From: Clostridia bacterium UC5.1-1C12
GTDB lineage: Bacteria; Bacillota_I; Bacilli_A; Erysipelotrichales; Erysipelotrichaceae
Reading direction: 5' to 3'
NCBI GenBank assembly: GCA_001305055.1
Contig: BBZX01000003.1
Coordinates: 62,001-126,000, forward strand
DNA length: 64,000 bases
Of this stretch, positions 30,715-41,586 are shown piece after piece; the first letter of the stretch is position 1, and each line of letters opens with the position of its first letter. The translations under genes were made by a program, and so were the position numbers. The notes beneath the pieces are model-generated. The model did no database searches. It was not told where the DNA came from and saw only the letters and a program-made list of their open reading frames with translations.

Positions 30715-31674
30715 ATGAAAAAAATGTTTAATAAATATAACTTATGCTGGATCCTGAGTATGATTGGTTCCTATGTATTGCTTAGTGTATTAATGTCAGC
30801 TGGCATCATTGATTCAGTATATCAGACCGTTGTCACAACGATCATCATTAATATTATTCTGGCAACCTCATTGAATTTAATCATTGGGATAACCGGACAA
30901 TTCTCATTAGGCCATGCTGGTTTTATGTGTATCGGTGCATATAGCGCCGGTGTTATGGTAAAACAGATGCCCTCAATGACCGGCTTTATGCTGGGTATTC
31001 TGATTGGTGTGATTATCAGTGCCATTGTAGCGATGATTGTAGCGATTCCAACTTTGCGATTAAAGGGTGACTATTTAGCAATTGCCACCTTAGGCTTTGG
31101 TGAAATCATCCGTATCGTCGTGCTGAACATGAAAATCACCAATGGTGCAGCGGGTTTAGTTTTACCTAAGATGCTGAACTTTCCGTTTATGTATGGTGTG
31201 CTGATGCTTTGCTTGATTGTTATCATTAACTTTGTACGGAGTGCGCCGGGGCGTGCCTGTATTTCGGTGCGTGAGGATGAAATCGCATCAGAAGCAATGG
31301 GTATCAATACAACTAAATATAAGGTATACGCATTTATTATCGGTGCGGTGATCGCTTCAATTGCCGGTGCGATGTATGCGGGTAATTTCTATGTTATTAA
31401 GCCGGAAATGTTTACCTTTAATAAATCAATTGATATACTGGTCATGGTAGTATTTGGCGGTATGGGCAGTATGACCGGATCGGTGATTGCGGCGATTGTC
31501 ATCGGACTGCTGAATTCATTTCTGCAGAACTTCTCAAGTGTGCGGATGATCGTTTATGGCATTGCTTTAGTCTGCATTATGATCTTCAGACCCAGCGGCT
31601 TGCTGGGTACCAAAGAATTTACTTTCTCCGGAATTGGCAATTTCATTAAGAAGAGAAAGGAGGTTAAAAAATGA
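30715..31674 (+). CDS. livM: Branched-chain amino acid ABC transporter permease
   Basis: The intact 319-residue protein of the LivM family shows NLIIGITGQFSLGHAGFMCIG and the cytoplasmic coupling loop GRACISVREDEIASEAMGIN, followed by KSIDILVMVVFGGMGSMTGS. Four bases overlap the livG start. Confidence 0.95.
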   Translation: MKKMFNKYNLCWILSMIGSYVLLSVLMSAGIIDSVYQTVVTTIIINIILATSLNLIIGITGQFSLGHAGFMCIGAYSAGVMVKQMPSMTGFMLGILIGVIISAIVAMIVAIPTLRLKGDYLAIATLGFGEIIRIVVLNMKITNGAAGLVLPKMLNFPFMYGVLMLCLIVIINFVRSAPGRACISVREDEIASEAMGINTTKYKVYAFIIGAVIASIAGAMYAGNFYVIKPEMFTFNKSIDILVMVVFGGMGSMTGSVIAAIVIGLLNSFLQNFSSVRMIVYGIALVCIMIFRPSGLLGTKEFTFSGIGNFIKKRKEVKK

Positions 31675-32447
31675 ATGTTTTAAAAGTGAGCGGCCTGACA
31701 AAAAATTTTGGCGGGCTATGCGCGGTATCAAATGTTAACATGGAACTGAATGAACGTGAATTAATTGGTTTGATCGGTCCTAACGGCGCTGGTAAAACGA
31801 CATTGTTTAACCTATTAACAGGTGTTTATGAACCCAGCAGCGGTAAAATCGAATTAAATGTTGATGGTAAAATGAAAAGTATCGGCGGTTTAAAGCCTTA
31901 TGTTGTAACAGCGATGGGCTTGGCCCGTACATTTCAGAATATCCGTTTGTTTAAGAGTCAGAGCGTTTTGGATAATGTAAAGATTGCAATGCATAAAAAT
32001 ATTAAATATGGTACCGCGGCGGCGATTCTTCGTCTGCCTAAATTCTATGCTGAGGAAGAGCGTGTTCAGCACGAGGCTGAGGAATTGCTGAAGGTAGTTC
32101 ATCTGTATGATAAAAAAGATGAACTCGCTAAGAATCTGCCTTATGGTGAACAGCGGCGTCTTGAAATTGCCCGTGCGCTGGCAACTTCACCTAAAATCTT
32201 ATTCCTGGATGAACCGGCTGCCGGTATGAATCCGCAGGAAACAGCTGAATTGACAGAATTGATTCATAAGATCAAAGAGGATTTTAATTTAACCGTTATT
32301 CTGATTGAACACGATATGTCCTTGGTTATGACCATCTGTGAACGTATCTATGTTCTGGACTACGGCAAGCTGATTGCTCACGGCAATCCTGAAGAAATTA
32401 AAAACAACCCTCGTGTAATTGAAGCTTATCTGGGGGAGGAGATTTAA
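31671..32447 (+). CDS. livG: Branched-chain amino acid ABC transporter ATPase
   Basis: The intact 258-residue ATPase has Walker A GPNGAGKTT, signature LPYGEQRRLEIARAL, Walker B ILFLDEPAAGMNP, and ends with the family GNPEEIKNNPRVIEAYLGEE. Confidence 0.96.
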   Translation: MNVLKVSGLTKNFGGLCAVSNVNMELNERELIGLIGPNGAGKTTLFNLLTGVYEPSSGKIELNVDGKMKSIGGLKPYVVTAMGLARTFQNIRLFKSQSVLDNVKIAMHKNIKYGTAAAILRLPKFYAEEERVQHEAEELLKVVHLYDKKDELAKNLPYGEQRRLEIARALATSPKILFLDEPAAGMNPQETAELTELIHKIKEDFNLTVILIEHDMSLVMTICERIYVLDYGKLIAHGNPEEIKNNPRVIEAYLGEEI

Positions 32448-32448
32448 T

Positions 32449-33157
32449 ATGGCAATGCTTGAGATAAAGGGTTTGAATGTCCATTATGGTGTTATTCATG
32501 CTTTAAAGGATGTTGATATTGAAGTCAATGAAGGTGAGATCGTTTCGCTGATTGGTGCTAACGGCGCTGGGAAAACGACGCTTTTACACGCAATCAGCGG
32601 TTTGATTAAAAAAACGAGCGGGGAAGTTATTTTCCTCGGCAAGAACATAACGAAGATGAGTGCCAAGGATATTGTAAACGCGGGAATTACTCAGGTTCCT
32701 GAGGGCCGCCGCATTTTTCCTGGCATGAGCGTCTATGAAATTTAATTATGGGTGCCTATCTGCGTAAGGATAAAGAGGGTATAAAAGCGGATATCGAAGA
32801 TGTTTATGAGCGTTTTCCAATCCTGAAGCAGCGCAGCAATCAAGATGCGTCGACTTATCCGGCGGTGAACAGCAGATGCTGGCAATGGGCCGCGCTTTGA
32901 TGGCGAAGCCGAAGATTCTGCTGCTCGATGAGCCAAGTATGGGGCTGGCACCGATTCTGGTTAAGGAAATCTTTAATATCGTTGAGGATATTAATAAAAA
33001 AGGTACAACGGTCTTGCTGATCGAGCAAAACGCGCGTATGGCATTATCCGTAGCGCATCGGGCTTATGTTATGGAAACCGGCAAAATCGTACTGAGCGGT
33101 ACTGGCAAAGAGCTGTCAGAGAGTGAAGAAATTCAGAAAGCCTATCTGGGAGGTTAA
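32449..33157 (+). CDS. livF: Branched-chain amino acid ABC transporter ATPase (two frameshifts)
   Basis: ATG 32449 follows GGGGGAGGAG. Walker A is GANGAGKTT. TQVPEGRRIFPGMSVYEN marks the LivF family. The frame is lost near 32731 (one A missing in GAAAATTTAATT) and near 32854 (one T missing before TCCGGCGG). Restoring both yields signature LSGGEQQMLAMGRAL, Walker B ILLLDEPSMGLAP and a normal length of about 237 residues. Confidence 0.94.
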
Positions 33158-33159
33158 TT

Positions 33160-33816
33160 ATGATAGTAAAAGATAGAATGACAAGAAATCCAATCGTAGT
33201 TGATGTGAATGCCACTATGTCAGAAGCTGCAGATACAATGACTGAAAAGAATCTTCATCGTCTGCCGGTAATTGAAAACGGCAAGTTAGCCGGTTTAGTT
33301 ACCAAGAGTCTGATCTCTTCCAAGGGTGCTAACGGCGCTACGAGCTTGAGTATTTTTGAATTGAATTATCTGCTGAATAAAACGCCTGTGAAGACAGTAA
33401 TGATAAAATTAAAGGATTTAATTACGATTCATGAGGATAATCTGCTTGAAGAAGCAGCTTTATTAATGCTGAAATACGATATCGGCTGTTTGCCGGTTGT
33501 GAGCGATGATGATAAAATTGTCGGAATTCTGACTCAGAATGATTTGTTTAAGGCATTTTTGGATCTGCTTGGTTATAATGAAAAAGGCAGCCGTGTTGCG
33601 GTTGAGGTGGAAGATGGCATCGGTGTGATTGGAACTATCTCCAAAATATTTGTCAATAACAACGCGAACATCTCCCATCTCGGCGTTTACCGTGATCATG
33701 CGGATGATCCGAAGTGCGAAGTTGTGCTGCGGACAAATCTGATGGAAACAGATGAATTGGCGAAGGATCTTGAAGCTAATAATTATAAGGTTAAATCAAT
33801 TATCAGAAATAAGTAA
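33160..33816 (+). CDS. CBS-pair and ACT domain protein (AcuB-like)
   Basis: The intact 218-residue protein has two CBS domains (residues about 1-55, MIVKDRMTRNPIVVDVNATM, and 80-135) and a C-terminal ACT domain (GIGVIGTISKIFVNNNANIS). It begins two bases after livF. CBS pairs bind adenine nucleotides and ACT domains often bind amino acids, so a sensor of energy or amino-acid state tied to the liv transporter is a reasonable inference. No direct evidence of function is visible. Confidence 0.85.
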   Translation: MIVKDRMTRNPIVVDVNATMSEAADTMTEKNLHRLPVIENGKLAGLVTKSLISSKGANGATSLSIFELNYLLNKTPVKTVMIKLKDLITIHEDNLLEEAALLMLKYDIGCLPVVSDDDKIVGILTQNDLFKAFLDLLGYNEKGSRVAVEVEDGIGVIGTISKIFVNNNANISHLGVYRDHADDPKCEVVLRTNLMETDELAKDLEANNYKVKSIIRNK

Positions 33817-33840
33817 AAAGCGGTTAAATCCGCTTTTTTA
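33815..33840 (+). terminator. Rho-independent terminator of the liv operon
   Basis: AAAAAGCGG / CCGCTTTTTT hairpin directly at the stop codon of the CBS-ACT gene. Confidence 0.88.
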
Positions 33841-33873
33841 CTTGATGAACATGCATTTTTCGCTGATTTGTGG

Positions 33874-33953
33874 TATACTAATAGTGAACTCAACGTGTAG
33901 TTTGCTTTGCGGAACGTAAGTCCAGTTAGAGCATACTGCACGCTTTTTATTTA
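33874..33953 (+). ncRNA. Promoter plus long hairpin with T tract: small RNA or attenuator upstream of carD-like gene
   Basis: TATACT (33874-33879) with TG upstream is followed by a long stem, 33894-33908 pairing with 33928-33942 (CGTGTAGTTTGCTTT with AGAGCATACTGCACG, G-U pairs included), then T5ATTT. The unit could be a short terminated RNA or a leader attenuator for the CarD-family gene starting 40 bases later. Confidence 0.5.
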
Positions 33954-33991
33954 AAGCAGGTTGAGCAGCAGTAAAAGAAAGAGGTGAAGGT

Positions 33992-34494
33992 ATGTATAGA
34001 GTAGATGATCTTGTATTATACAGCGCACAGGGAGTTTGCAAAATAACCGATATTACAACCAAAAAATAAATGGTGAAGTGAATGAATACTATATTCTGAA
34101 ACCGGTTTATAATGAAAATGCGGTGATTTCGGTTCCTGTTCATAATGAAAAAGCAATGGCTAAAATGCGTAAGGCTTTGTCATCTGATGAAATTTACAGA
34201 TTGATTCAAACGATGCCGGATAAGTCATTGATCTGGATTGATAATGATAATCTGCGTAAAGAGAAGTACCGGAACATTTTAAAGGGCAGTGATCGGACTG
34301 AATTGATCAGCTTGATTAAAACCTTATATCTGCATCAGCAGGAGCAGCAGCAAAAGGGCAGAAAGCTGCATAATGCGGATGAACAAATCTTTGCGGAAGC
34401 GGAGAAAATTCTCTATGAAGAGTTTGCTTACGTCCTGCACATTGAACGCGATCAGGTACTGCCGTTTATTTTAAAGCAGATTGAGGCAGCCTAG
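33992..34494 (+). CDS. CarD-family transcriptional regulator (one frameshift)
   Basis: CarD/CdnL proteins bind RNA polymerase and stabilise open complexes. ATG 33992 follows AAGAGGTGAAGG. The N-terminal RNA-polymerase-interacting domain (YRVDDLVLYSAQGVCKITDI, VYNENAVISVPVHN) is followed by the helical DNA-contacting domain (SLIKTLYLHQQEQQ, EAEKILYEEFAYVL). The frame breaks near 34063 at CCAAAAAATAAA, where one A is missing. Corrected length is about 167 residues. Confidence 0.88.
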
Positions 34495-34499
34495 CCGAT

Positions 34500-34988
34500 A
34501 TGACAGAAAAGCAATTCCGGGATCTGTCGGCATCTGAGGCAGTCGTTCATCGTGAGGGCGGTATTTGGTTTAAGACAACTGAAGGCTGTTTTCAATGTGT
34601 CAGCGATGGTACGCTTGCTGAACTGAAGGCTGCGGATATCGTAAGAAAAATATGTTCAAAGGAAAAAATAATTGAAATGATTGACCGTGTCGGTTTTATT
34701 ACGGTGATTCAGGCGCCGAATGAAAAGGTAAGAAAAGAATTTTATCAGCAGGCGATGGATAAATATGATGAGCTGGAATGGATCAGAGTGATTAAATCAG
34801 CCTATCTGCATGGTCAGGATCAGCGTCTGCAGCCCTATGAGGAAGCTTATGCAAAACAGGCAGCCAACTATTTTCACGGCGAAGCCGCTTATCTGCTGAA
34901 TCTGCCGTTTTCATCCGTAGAAGCTTATATCGGTGAAAAGTTACCGGCGATGATTGGTAAACGATCCTTATATCGACAGCATTTTTAA
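34500..34988 (+). CDS. CarD-like paralogue with altered N-terminal domain
   Basis: The intact 162-residue protein starts five bases after the CarD gene. Its C-terminal half matches that of its neighbour (IRVIKSAYLHGQDQRLQPYE, KQAANYFHGEAAYLLNLP). Its N-terminal half (AVVHREGGIWFKTTEGCFQC) does not show the conserved RNA-polymerase-interacting motif. It may be a diverged partner or antagonist of the upstream CarD protein. This is inferred from the tandem arrangement and shared helical domain only. Confidence 0.6.
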   Translation: MTEKQFRDLSASEAVVHREGGIWFKTTEGCFQCVSDGTLAELKAADIVRKICSKEKIIEMIDRVGFITVIQAPNEKVRKEFYQQAMDKYDELEWIRVIKSAYLHGQDQRLQPYEEAYAKQAANYFHGEAAYLLNLPFSSVEAYIGEKLPAMIGKRSLYRQHF

Positions 34989-35025
34989 ATCACTGCCTCT
35001 ATACTATGTATAAGGAGTGAAAATT

Positions 35026-36572
<1,547 letters not shown>

Positions 36573-36590
36573 TTGATTTAATCATAAATG

Positions 36591-36620
36591 AATCCACGTT
36601 CTCAGAAACGTGGATTTTTT
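36591..36620 (+). terminator. Rho-independent terminator of eno
   Basis: AATCCACGTT / AACGTGGATT hairpin and T6. Confidence 0.9.
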
Positions 36621-36723
36621 ATGATATAGGAAATTGTATTTTCACGCGTCAAAGCAGCAATATTTATTTAGAAAAAGTTTTGAAAATGAAAATAAAACAG
36701 ATGAAATCATTGTATAAAAATAG

Positions 36724-36826
36724 TATACAATGGTAAAAGAGAACAAATACTTAAGGACTTGTGTCCTAACATGAATAAGTTTAGGAAAAAGTACTCTCAA
36801 AGACAGTACAAATCTTTTTCTTGCTT
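36724..36826 (+). ncRNA. Possible small RNA in the eno-methyltransferase gap
   Basis: The 300-base gap after eno has a TATACAAT box (36724). It is followed by hairpins GGAC-TTGT-GTCC (36755-36766) and GTACT/AGTAC inside A5/T5 arms (about 36786-36819), then a T-rich tail. No gene is visible on either strand. Another TATACT near 36879 probably serves the downstream methyltransferase. Confidence 0.25.
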
Positions 36827-36921
36827 TCAGAATTGTCATAAAGGATATGGATGGGTGCGTTTAAGGTGTTTAAATGCTATACTTAAGATGGTGATAAGCT
36901 GATGGCTGAAGGGATTGAAAA

Positions 36922-37732
36922 ATGATGAAAAAACTGACAAAGGAAAGTGAAACGCTGTTTATTCCGCTATATAGTAAGGCGGAAGTACATAAATATGGTG
37001 ATATTTTAAAGGATGAAAAGGCGGCTGAAATTGTCAGCAGTGCTGACTATGATTTTGACCATGCGTTTAAGTCCAGGTTCCTTACCATATACATGGGTAT
37101 CAGAGCAGCGATTTTAGATGAGTATGTCAGAGCTTTTATCCAAATTCATGAGCATGCAGTCATCATTATGCTTGGCTGCGGCTTAGATGCCCGCTGTCTG
37201 CGCGTGGCAGGTGATTATGAGCAATGGTATGATTTAGATCTTCCGGATGTGATTGCCGTGCGTAAGAATTATTATCAGGAGGATGGGCGTTATCATATGA
37301 TTGCGTCATCTGTGCTGTCTTTGAGTGGCTGAATCAGATTCAAATCAGTAATCAAAGCTCAGTACTGATTGTAGCTGAAGGATTAACGATGTATCTGAGT
37401 GAAGAAGAAAACAAAGCACTGATTTTTGCTTTAAAGAAAAGTTTAAGAAGGCTGACTATATTTTTGATGCTTACTCTAAGTCAGCGGTATGGTGGTCTAA
37501 ATATAAGAATCCAGTGAATGCAATGGGTGCTGTGATCCGTTGGGGAATGGATGATCCAACAGTGTTTGAGAGCCTGGATGCAGGTATATGCTGTACAGCC
37601 ATTCGCTCCTTCACAGAAAAGCAATGGTCAGACAAACTATCTGGCTTAACTAAATGGGCATTTCGCTTATTTTATGCCAATAGTTGGGCGGATAAACTAT
37701 ATCGTATTTATTATTTTCAGATACGTTCGTGA
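36922..37732 (+). CDS. LCM-type SAM-dependent methyltransferase (two frameshifts)
   Basis: The protein belongs to the leucine carboxyl methyltransferase / Tcmp-like family of class I methyltransferases. IIMLGCGLDARCLRV is the SAM-binding motif, followed by WYDLDLPDVIAVRKNYY and VLIVAEGLTMYLSEEE. Breaks near 37320 (one T) and 37441 (one A) are repaired by restoring a base in each run. Reconstructed length is about 270 residues. Such enzymes methylate small polyketide-like or unknown substrates; no context gives the target. Confidence 0.85.
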
Positions 37733-37820
37733 AAATTCAGGTATTATGCGTTTTGATGGATATATAATAAGTAGATAATAAGACTTTTCCTGCTGTTTCA
37801 GCCTGATTGTTAAAAATTGC

Positions 37821-37849
37821 TTGTAAATATAGAGAAGTTTTGATATAAT
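37821..37849 (+). promoter_or_regulatory. Promoter of secG-rnr
   Basis: TTGTAA and TATAAT are separated by 17 bases, with an extended -10 TG. They lie about 70 bases before secG. Confidence 0.7.
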
Positions 37850-37921
37850 CTACCGGTATATGTTGCAATTTTTAATTAATATTGGTATACTTAAAAAGTA
37901 CGTAGGAAAGGAGGGCTTATT

Positions 37922-38142
37922 ATGTTAGACATTTTATTAATGATTGTATCGGTCGTATTAATAATTCTCTCTTTAATGCAAGTGGTAAGAACGATGGTTT
38001 GTCTGGAGCATTTACAGGCGCTGAGGGGTTGAACCTCTTCACAAATGTAAAAGAAAGAGGACCGGAAAAAGTAATTTCCAACATGACAATGGTTGCTGGA
38101 ATTCTGTTCTTCATTATTGTAATAGTAATGAGTATTAAATAA
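37922..38142 (+). CDS. secG: Preprotein translocase subunit SecG (one frameshift)
   Basis: ATG 37922 follows GGAAAGGAGGG. Restoring one A near 37981 (CAAGTGG to CAAAGTGG) gives MLDILLMIVSVVLIILSLMQ then SGKNDGLSGAFTGAEGLN, and a second helix near the C terminus, 73 residues in all. SGKxDGLSGAF is diagnostic for SecG. The secG-rnr-smpB-ssrA order is a well-known Firmicutes arrangement, here with a capA-like gene inserted. Confidence 0.95.
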
Positions 38143-38165
38143 AGACCGACCATGGTCTTTTTTAT
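38141..38165 (+). terminator. Partial terminator between secG and rnr
   Basis: AAAGACC / GGTCTTT stem with T run starts at the secG stop codon. rnr follows 27 bases later, so some read-through is expected. Confidence 0.75.
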
Positions 38166-38191
38166 TTTTATCAAGGAAAGAAGGTGAGCTT

Positions 38192-40414
38192 ATGGATATT
38201 AAGCAATTATGTCTGGATATGATGTCCAGCAGTAAGTATCGGAATAAAGGGATAAGTGTTGACAAGTATCAGGAATTATTAAATATACAGGGAGCCAATC
38301 AATTTAAAGAGTTAATGAAGGCTCTGAATGAATTAGAGGATGACTGCGTATTTGTCCGGGATGCGCGTGACCGTTATTTTCTGGCAGAGGAGCTTGGCTA
38401 TGTCAAGGGTGTATTAAAGGTCAATCCAAAAGGGTTTGGCTTTATTGACACGGATGAGGGCAGCTGGTATGTTAATCGGGAAAGTATGAATCTTGCCCTA
38501 AATAATGATGTTGTCTTTGCTCAGACAAAGTCATTTCCTGATGGCAGCAGCGAAGCGGCGGTAGTGCGTATTCTTGAAAGGAATACAAAAAATGTCATCG
38601 GCACGATTAAGTTCGGGATGGCCGAAAGTATTTTCTGCCTGACAGTAATTTTAATGATCATACGTTTACGATCACGAATATGGAGGATTTTAAGGTTGTT
38701 AATGATTCCAAGGTACTGGTTGTCATCACGAAATATGGCAAAAACTTTAAAAGCCAAAATTGAACGGGTAATTGGCTACAAGTATGATCCGGGTGTGGAT
38801 ATCTTGTCGGTACTGCTGGAGCATAACATTGAACCGGAATTCCCACAGGCCGTGCTGGATGAATTAAAGAATATACCGGAGAGTGTTCAGGAAAAGGATA
38901 AGGCCGGCCGTGTTGATTGTACTGATGAGCTGATTATTACGATTGATGGCGAGGATGCCAGGGATCTTGATGATGCGGTAAGTGTAAGTAAAATAGAAAA
39001 CGGTTATCGTTTGAGTGTACATATTGCCGACGTCAGCTATTATGTCAGAGAAGGCAGTGAGATCAATGCGGAAGCCTATCAGCGCGGAACTTCGGTTTAT
39101 GTCGCGGATCGGGTGGTGCCGATGCTGCCGCATTATTTATCGAATGGTATTTGTTCCTTAAATCCTAAGGTTGAACGCTGTGCAATGACATGTGATATGA
39201 ATATTGATACAAGCGGTACGATAACCTCATATAAAATTTATCCTTCGATTATTAAGACTACGGAGCGTATGACTTATACCGCAGTCAATAAAATTATTGA
39301 CGGCGATGAAGAAACTTGTGCTCAATACCCGCACCTGCTTGAAATGGTAAAAGATATGTTGGCCTTAAGTCAGATTATCCGTACCCGTCGTGAAGGGCTG
39401 GGAGCCATTGATTTTGATACCCGTGAGGGAAAGGTGATACTTGATGAACAAGGAAAACCGATCGACGTAGTATTGCGTGAGAGGGGTATCGCTGAGCGGA
39501 TTATTGAAGATTTTATGATTCAGGCCAATGAGTGTGTAGCCGCTCATGTGAAATGGATGGAAATACCGTCTGTTTACCGAATTCATGAACAGCCGGAGCC
39601 TAAGAAAATGCGTGATTTTGTGAAAATTGCCAATATCATGGGTTATAAGTTTAAAGGCAATGTAATGAATCTGCGGCCTAAGCAGTGTCAGCAGATGTTG
39701 GAGGATGCTAAGAATACTCCTGAATATCCTGTATTGTCTGTATATCTTTTACGCTGTATGGCTAAGGCACGCTATGATGCCAAGCCAATCGGACATTTTG
39801 GTTTGGCATTGAATGACTATACGCACTTTACTTCACCAATCCGCCGTTATCCGGATTTGATCGTTCATCGGATGCTGAGAAAGTATTACATTAACGGTTT
39901 AACTGATGCCGGTATTATGGAGAAGGATGAAAAGTGGGTGGAAAAAGCAGCAATTCAGTGCAGTGACACGGAAGTGAATGCAGTCATGGCAGAACGTGAT
40001 GTTGATGATATGAAGAAAGCTGAATACATGGAAAAGCATATCGGTGAAGAATATCCAGGCATCATCAGCAGTGTGACAAAGTTTGGCATCTTTGTGGAAT
40101 TAGCAAATACGATCGAAGGCCTGGTTCATGTCTCCAACCTTGAAGATCATTATGATTATGATGAGGATAGCCGCTCATTGATTGGACGCGGCAGCGGAAC
40201 AGTTTTGAAAATGGGTATGCCGGTCATGGTGAAGGTTCTTGATGCTTCCCGCTTTAAAAAGCAGGTTGATTTTCAGCTGATAAACGAGAAGGGCATGAAG
40301 AGCAAAAAAGATAAGGATAAAAAGAGCAAGGATAAAAAAGATAAGAAGCTGAAAAAGCCGGAGCATAAGCCTAAGAAGAGTAAGAAGGAATTTGAAAAGA
40401 GGAAGCGGAAATGA
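38192..40414 (+). CDS. rnr: Ribonuclease R (compensated internal frameshifts)
   Basis: This 3'-5' exoribonuclease works with tmRNA. Layout: N-terminal helix-turn-helix and cold-shock domains, RNB domain with DGEDARDLDDAVSV holding the catalytic aspartates, S1 domain near residues 615-690 (GIISSVTKFGIFVELANTIE), and a lysine-rich tail. Between about 38619 and 38752 the open frame is not the RNase R frame. One G is missing at TTCGGGATGG, and the shift is undone at TTTAAAAGCC. The other frame there reads GDGRKYFLPDSNFNDH. Total length is about 740 residues. Confidence 0.95.
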   Translation: MDIKQLCLDMMSSSKYRNKGISVDKYQELLNIQGANQFKELMKALNELEDDCVFVRDARDRYFLAEELGYVKGVLKVNPKGFGFIDTDEGSWYVNRESMNLALNNDVVFAQTKSFPDGSSEAAVVRILERNTKNVIGTIKFGMAESIFCLTVILMIIRLRSRIWRILRLLMIPRYWLSSRNMAKTLKAKIERVIGYKYDPGVDILSVLLEHNIEPEFPQAVLDELKNIPESVQEKDKAGRVDCTDELIITIDGEDARDLDDAVSVSKIENGYRLSVHIADVSYYVREGSEINAEAYQRGTSVYVADRVVPMLPHYLSNGICSLNPKVERCAMTCDMNIDTSGTITSYKIYPSIIKTTERMTYTAVNKIIDGDEETCAQYPHLLEMVKDMLALSQIIRTRREGLGAIDFDTREGKVILDEQGKPIDVVLRERGIAERIIEDFMIQANECVAAHVKWMEIPSVYRIHEQPEPKKMRDFVKIANIMGYKFKGNVMNLRPKQCQQMLEDAKNTPEYPVLSVYLLRCMAKARYDAKPIGHFGLALNDYTHFTSPIRRYPDLIVHRMLRKYYINGLTDAGIMEKDEKWVEKAAIQCSDTEVNAVMAERDVDDMKKAEYMEKHIGEEYPGIISSVTKFGIFVELANTIEGLVHVSNLEDHYDYDEDSRSLIGRGSGTVLKMGMPVMVKVLDASRFKKQVDFQLINEKGMKSKKDKDKKSKDKKDKKLKKPEHKPKKSKKEFEKRKRK

Positions 40415-41572
40415 AGAAGCTCATCGTAATTCTTTCAGCATTCTTGCTGCTGAGCGGCTGCAGCAGGGCAGAGGAGTCCGTAGATGTTCCTGAAATAAAA
40501 GAACCTGAGGCAGAGATGCCAATAGAAGAACCGGAGCCTGATCGTATTGTTGATTTTATTGCGGTTGGGGATAATCTGATTCATGGCGCTATTTATTATG
40601 ATTCTGAAGTCCGGCATCAGGGCTATGAATTTGATGAACTGTATGAGGAAATTAAGCCTATGTACAGGCAGCTGATGTTGCTTACATCAATCAGGAAACG
40701 ATATTGGGCGGCACTGAGCTGGGATTAAGTCATTATCCGATGTTTAACTCACCGCAGGAGATCGGTACGGCACTGGTTAATACCGGCTTTGACTGGATCG
40801 CCTCCAGCAGCAATCATTCAATGGATAAATTCGAGGAAGGCATTATCAGTTCTGAAAATTTTTGGGAACAGTATCCTGAAATTGTAACAACGGGCTTGAA
40901 TCGAACTGAAGAGGAACGTTATCAGAATAAATTCATTGAAAGAAATGGTGTAAAATTTGGTGTTTTAGGTTATACTTATGGTACCAATGGCATACCTTTG
41001 CCTGAGGGTAAAGACTATTTAGTGAATATTTACAGTGAAGAGCGGCTTCGTGAGGATGTTGAGGCTCTGCAAGGCAAATGTGATGCGATTCTTGTTTCAA
41101 TGCATTGGGGTATCGAATATTCTACAATACCCAGTGAGGAGCAAAGATATTTCGCACAGCTGCTTGCTGATCTGGGGGTTGCTGTGGTAATCGGTGAGCA
41201 TCCGCATGTCATTCAGCCGATGGAATGGGTTGAAGGTAAGAATGGCAATCAGACGCTGGTAATATATTCGCTGGGGAATTTTATGTCGGCTCAGGATGGT
41301 GATTTGAATATGCTGGGCGGTATGGCATCCTGGTCGATCAGAAAAATGGCAAGACAGGTGCAATCAGCATTGAAAATGTGAAATTCTATCCGACAGTTAC
41401 GCATTTTGAACCGGTATTTACTAAGTTTAAATCTTATTTATTAAAAGATTATACTGATGAACTGGCTTCCCAGCATGGCTTAAATGGCTATGCGGGACAG
41501 ACGATAACCCGTCAGTTTTTCATTGATGCTGTGAATGAGATCATGAATGATCAGTTCGAAATTATTTATTAA
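40411..41572 (+). CDS. CapA-family (poly-gamma-glutamate type) metallophosphoesterase-like lipoprotein (two frameshifts)
   Basis: The protein starts MKKLIVILSAFLLLSGC, a lipoprotein signal, and overlaps rnr by four bases. A Glu/Pro-rich spacer leads to the CapA domain: DFIAVGDNLIHGAIYYDSE, ADVAYINQET, SSNHSMDKFEEG, VSMHWGIEY and IGEHPHVIQPMEWV. Breaks near 40663 (one T) and 41348 (one A) are repaired by one base each, giving about 388 residues. CapA proteins are needed for poly-gamma-glutamate capsule in Bacillus. No other cap or pgs genes are present, so the polymer is not established. Confidence 0.85.
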
Positions 41573-41586
41573 AAGGAGTTGAGAGT

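Noticed and set aside
38141..38165. Considered as evidence that secG and rnr are separate transcription units
   Set aside because: The hairpin is weak, rnr has no separate promoter that I can see, and secG-rnr co-transcription is common. It is kept only as a partial terminator.
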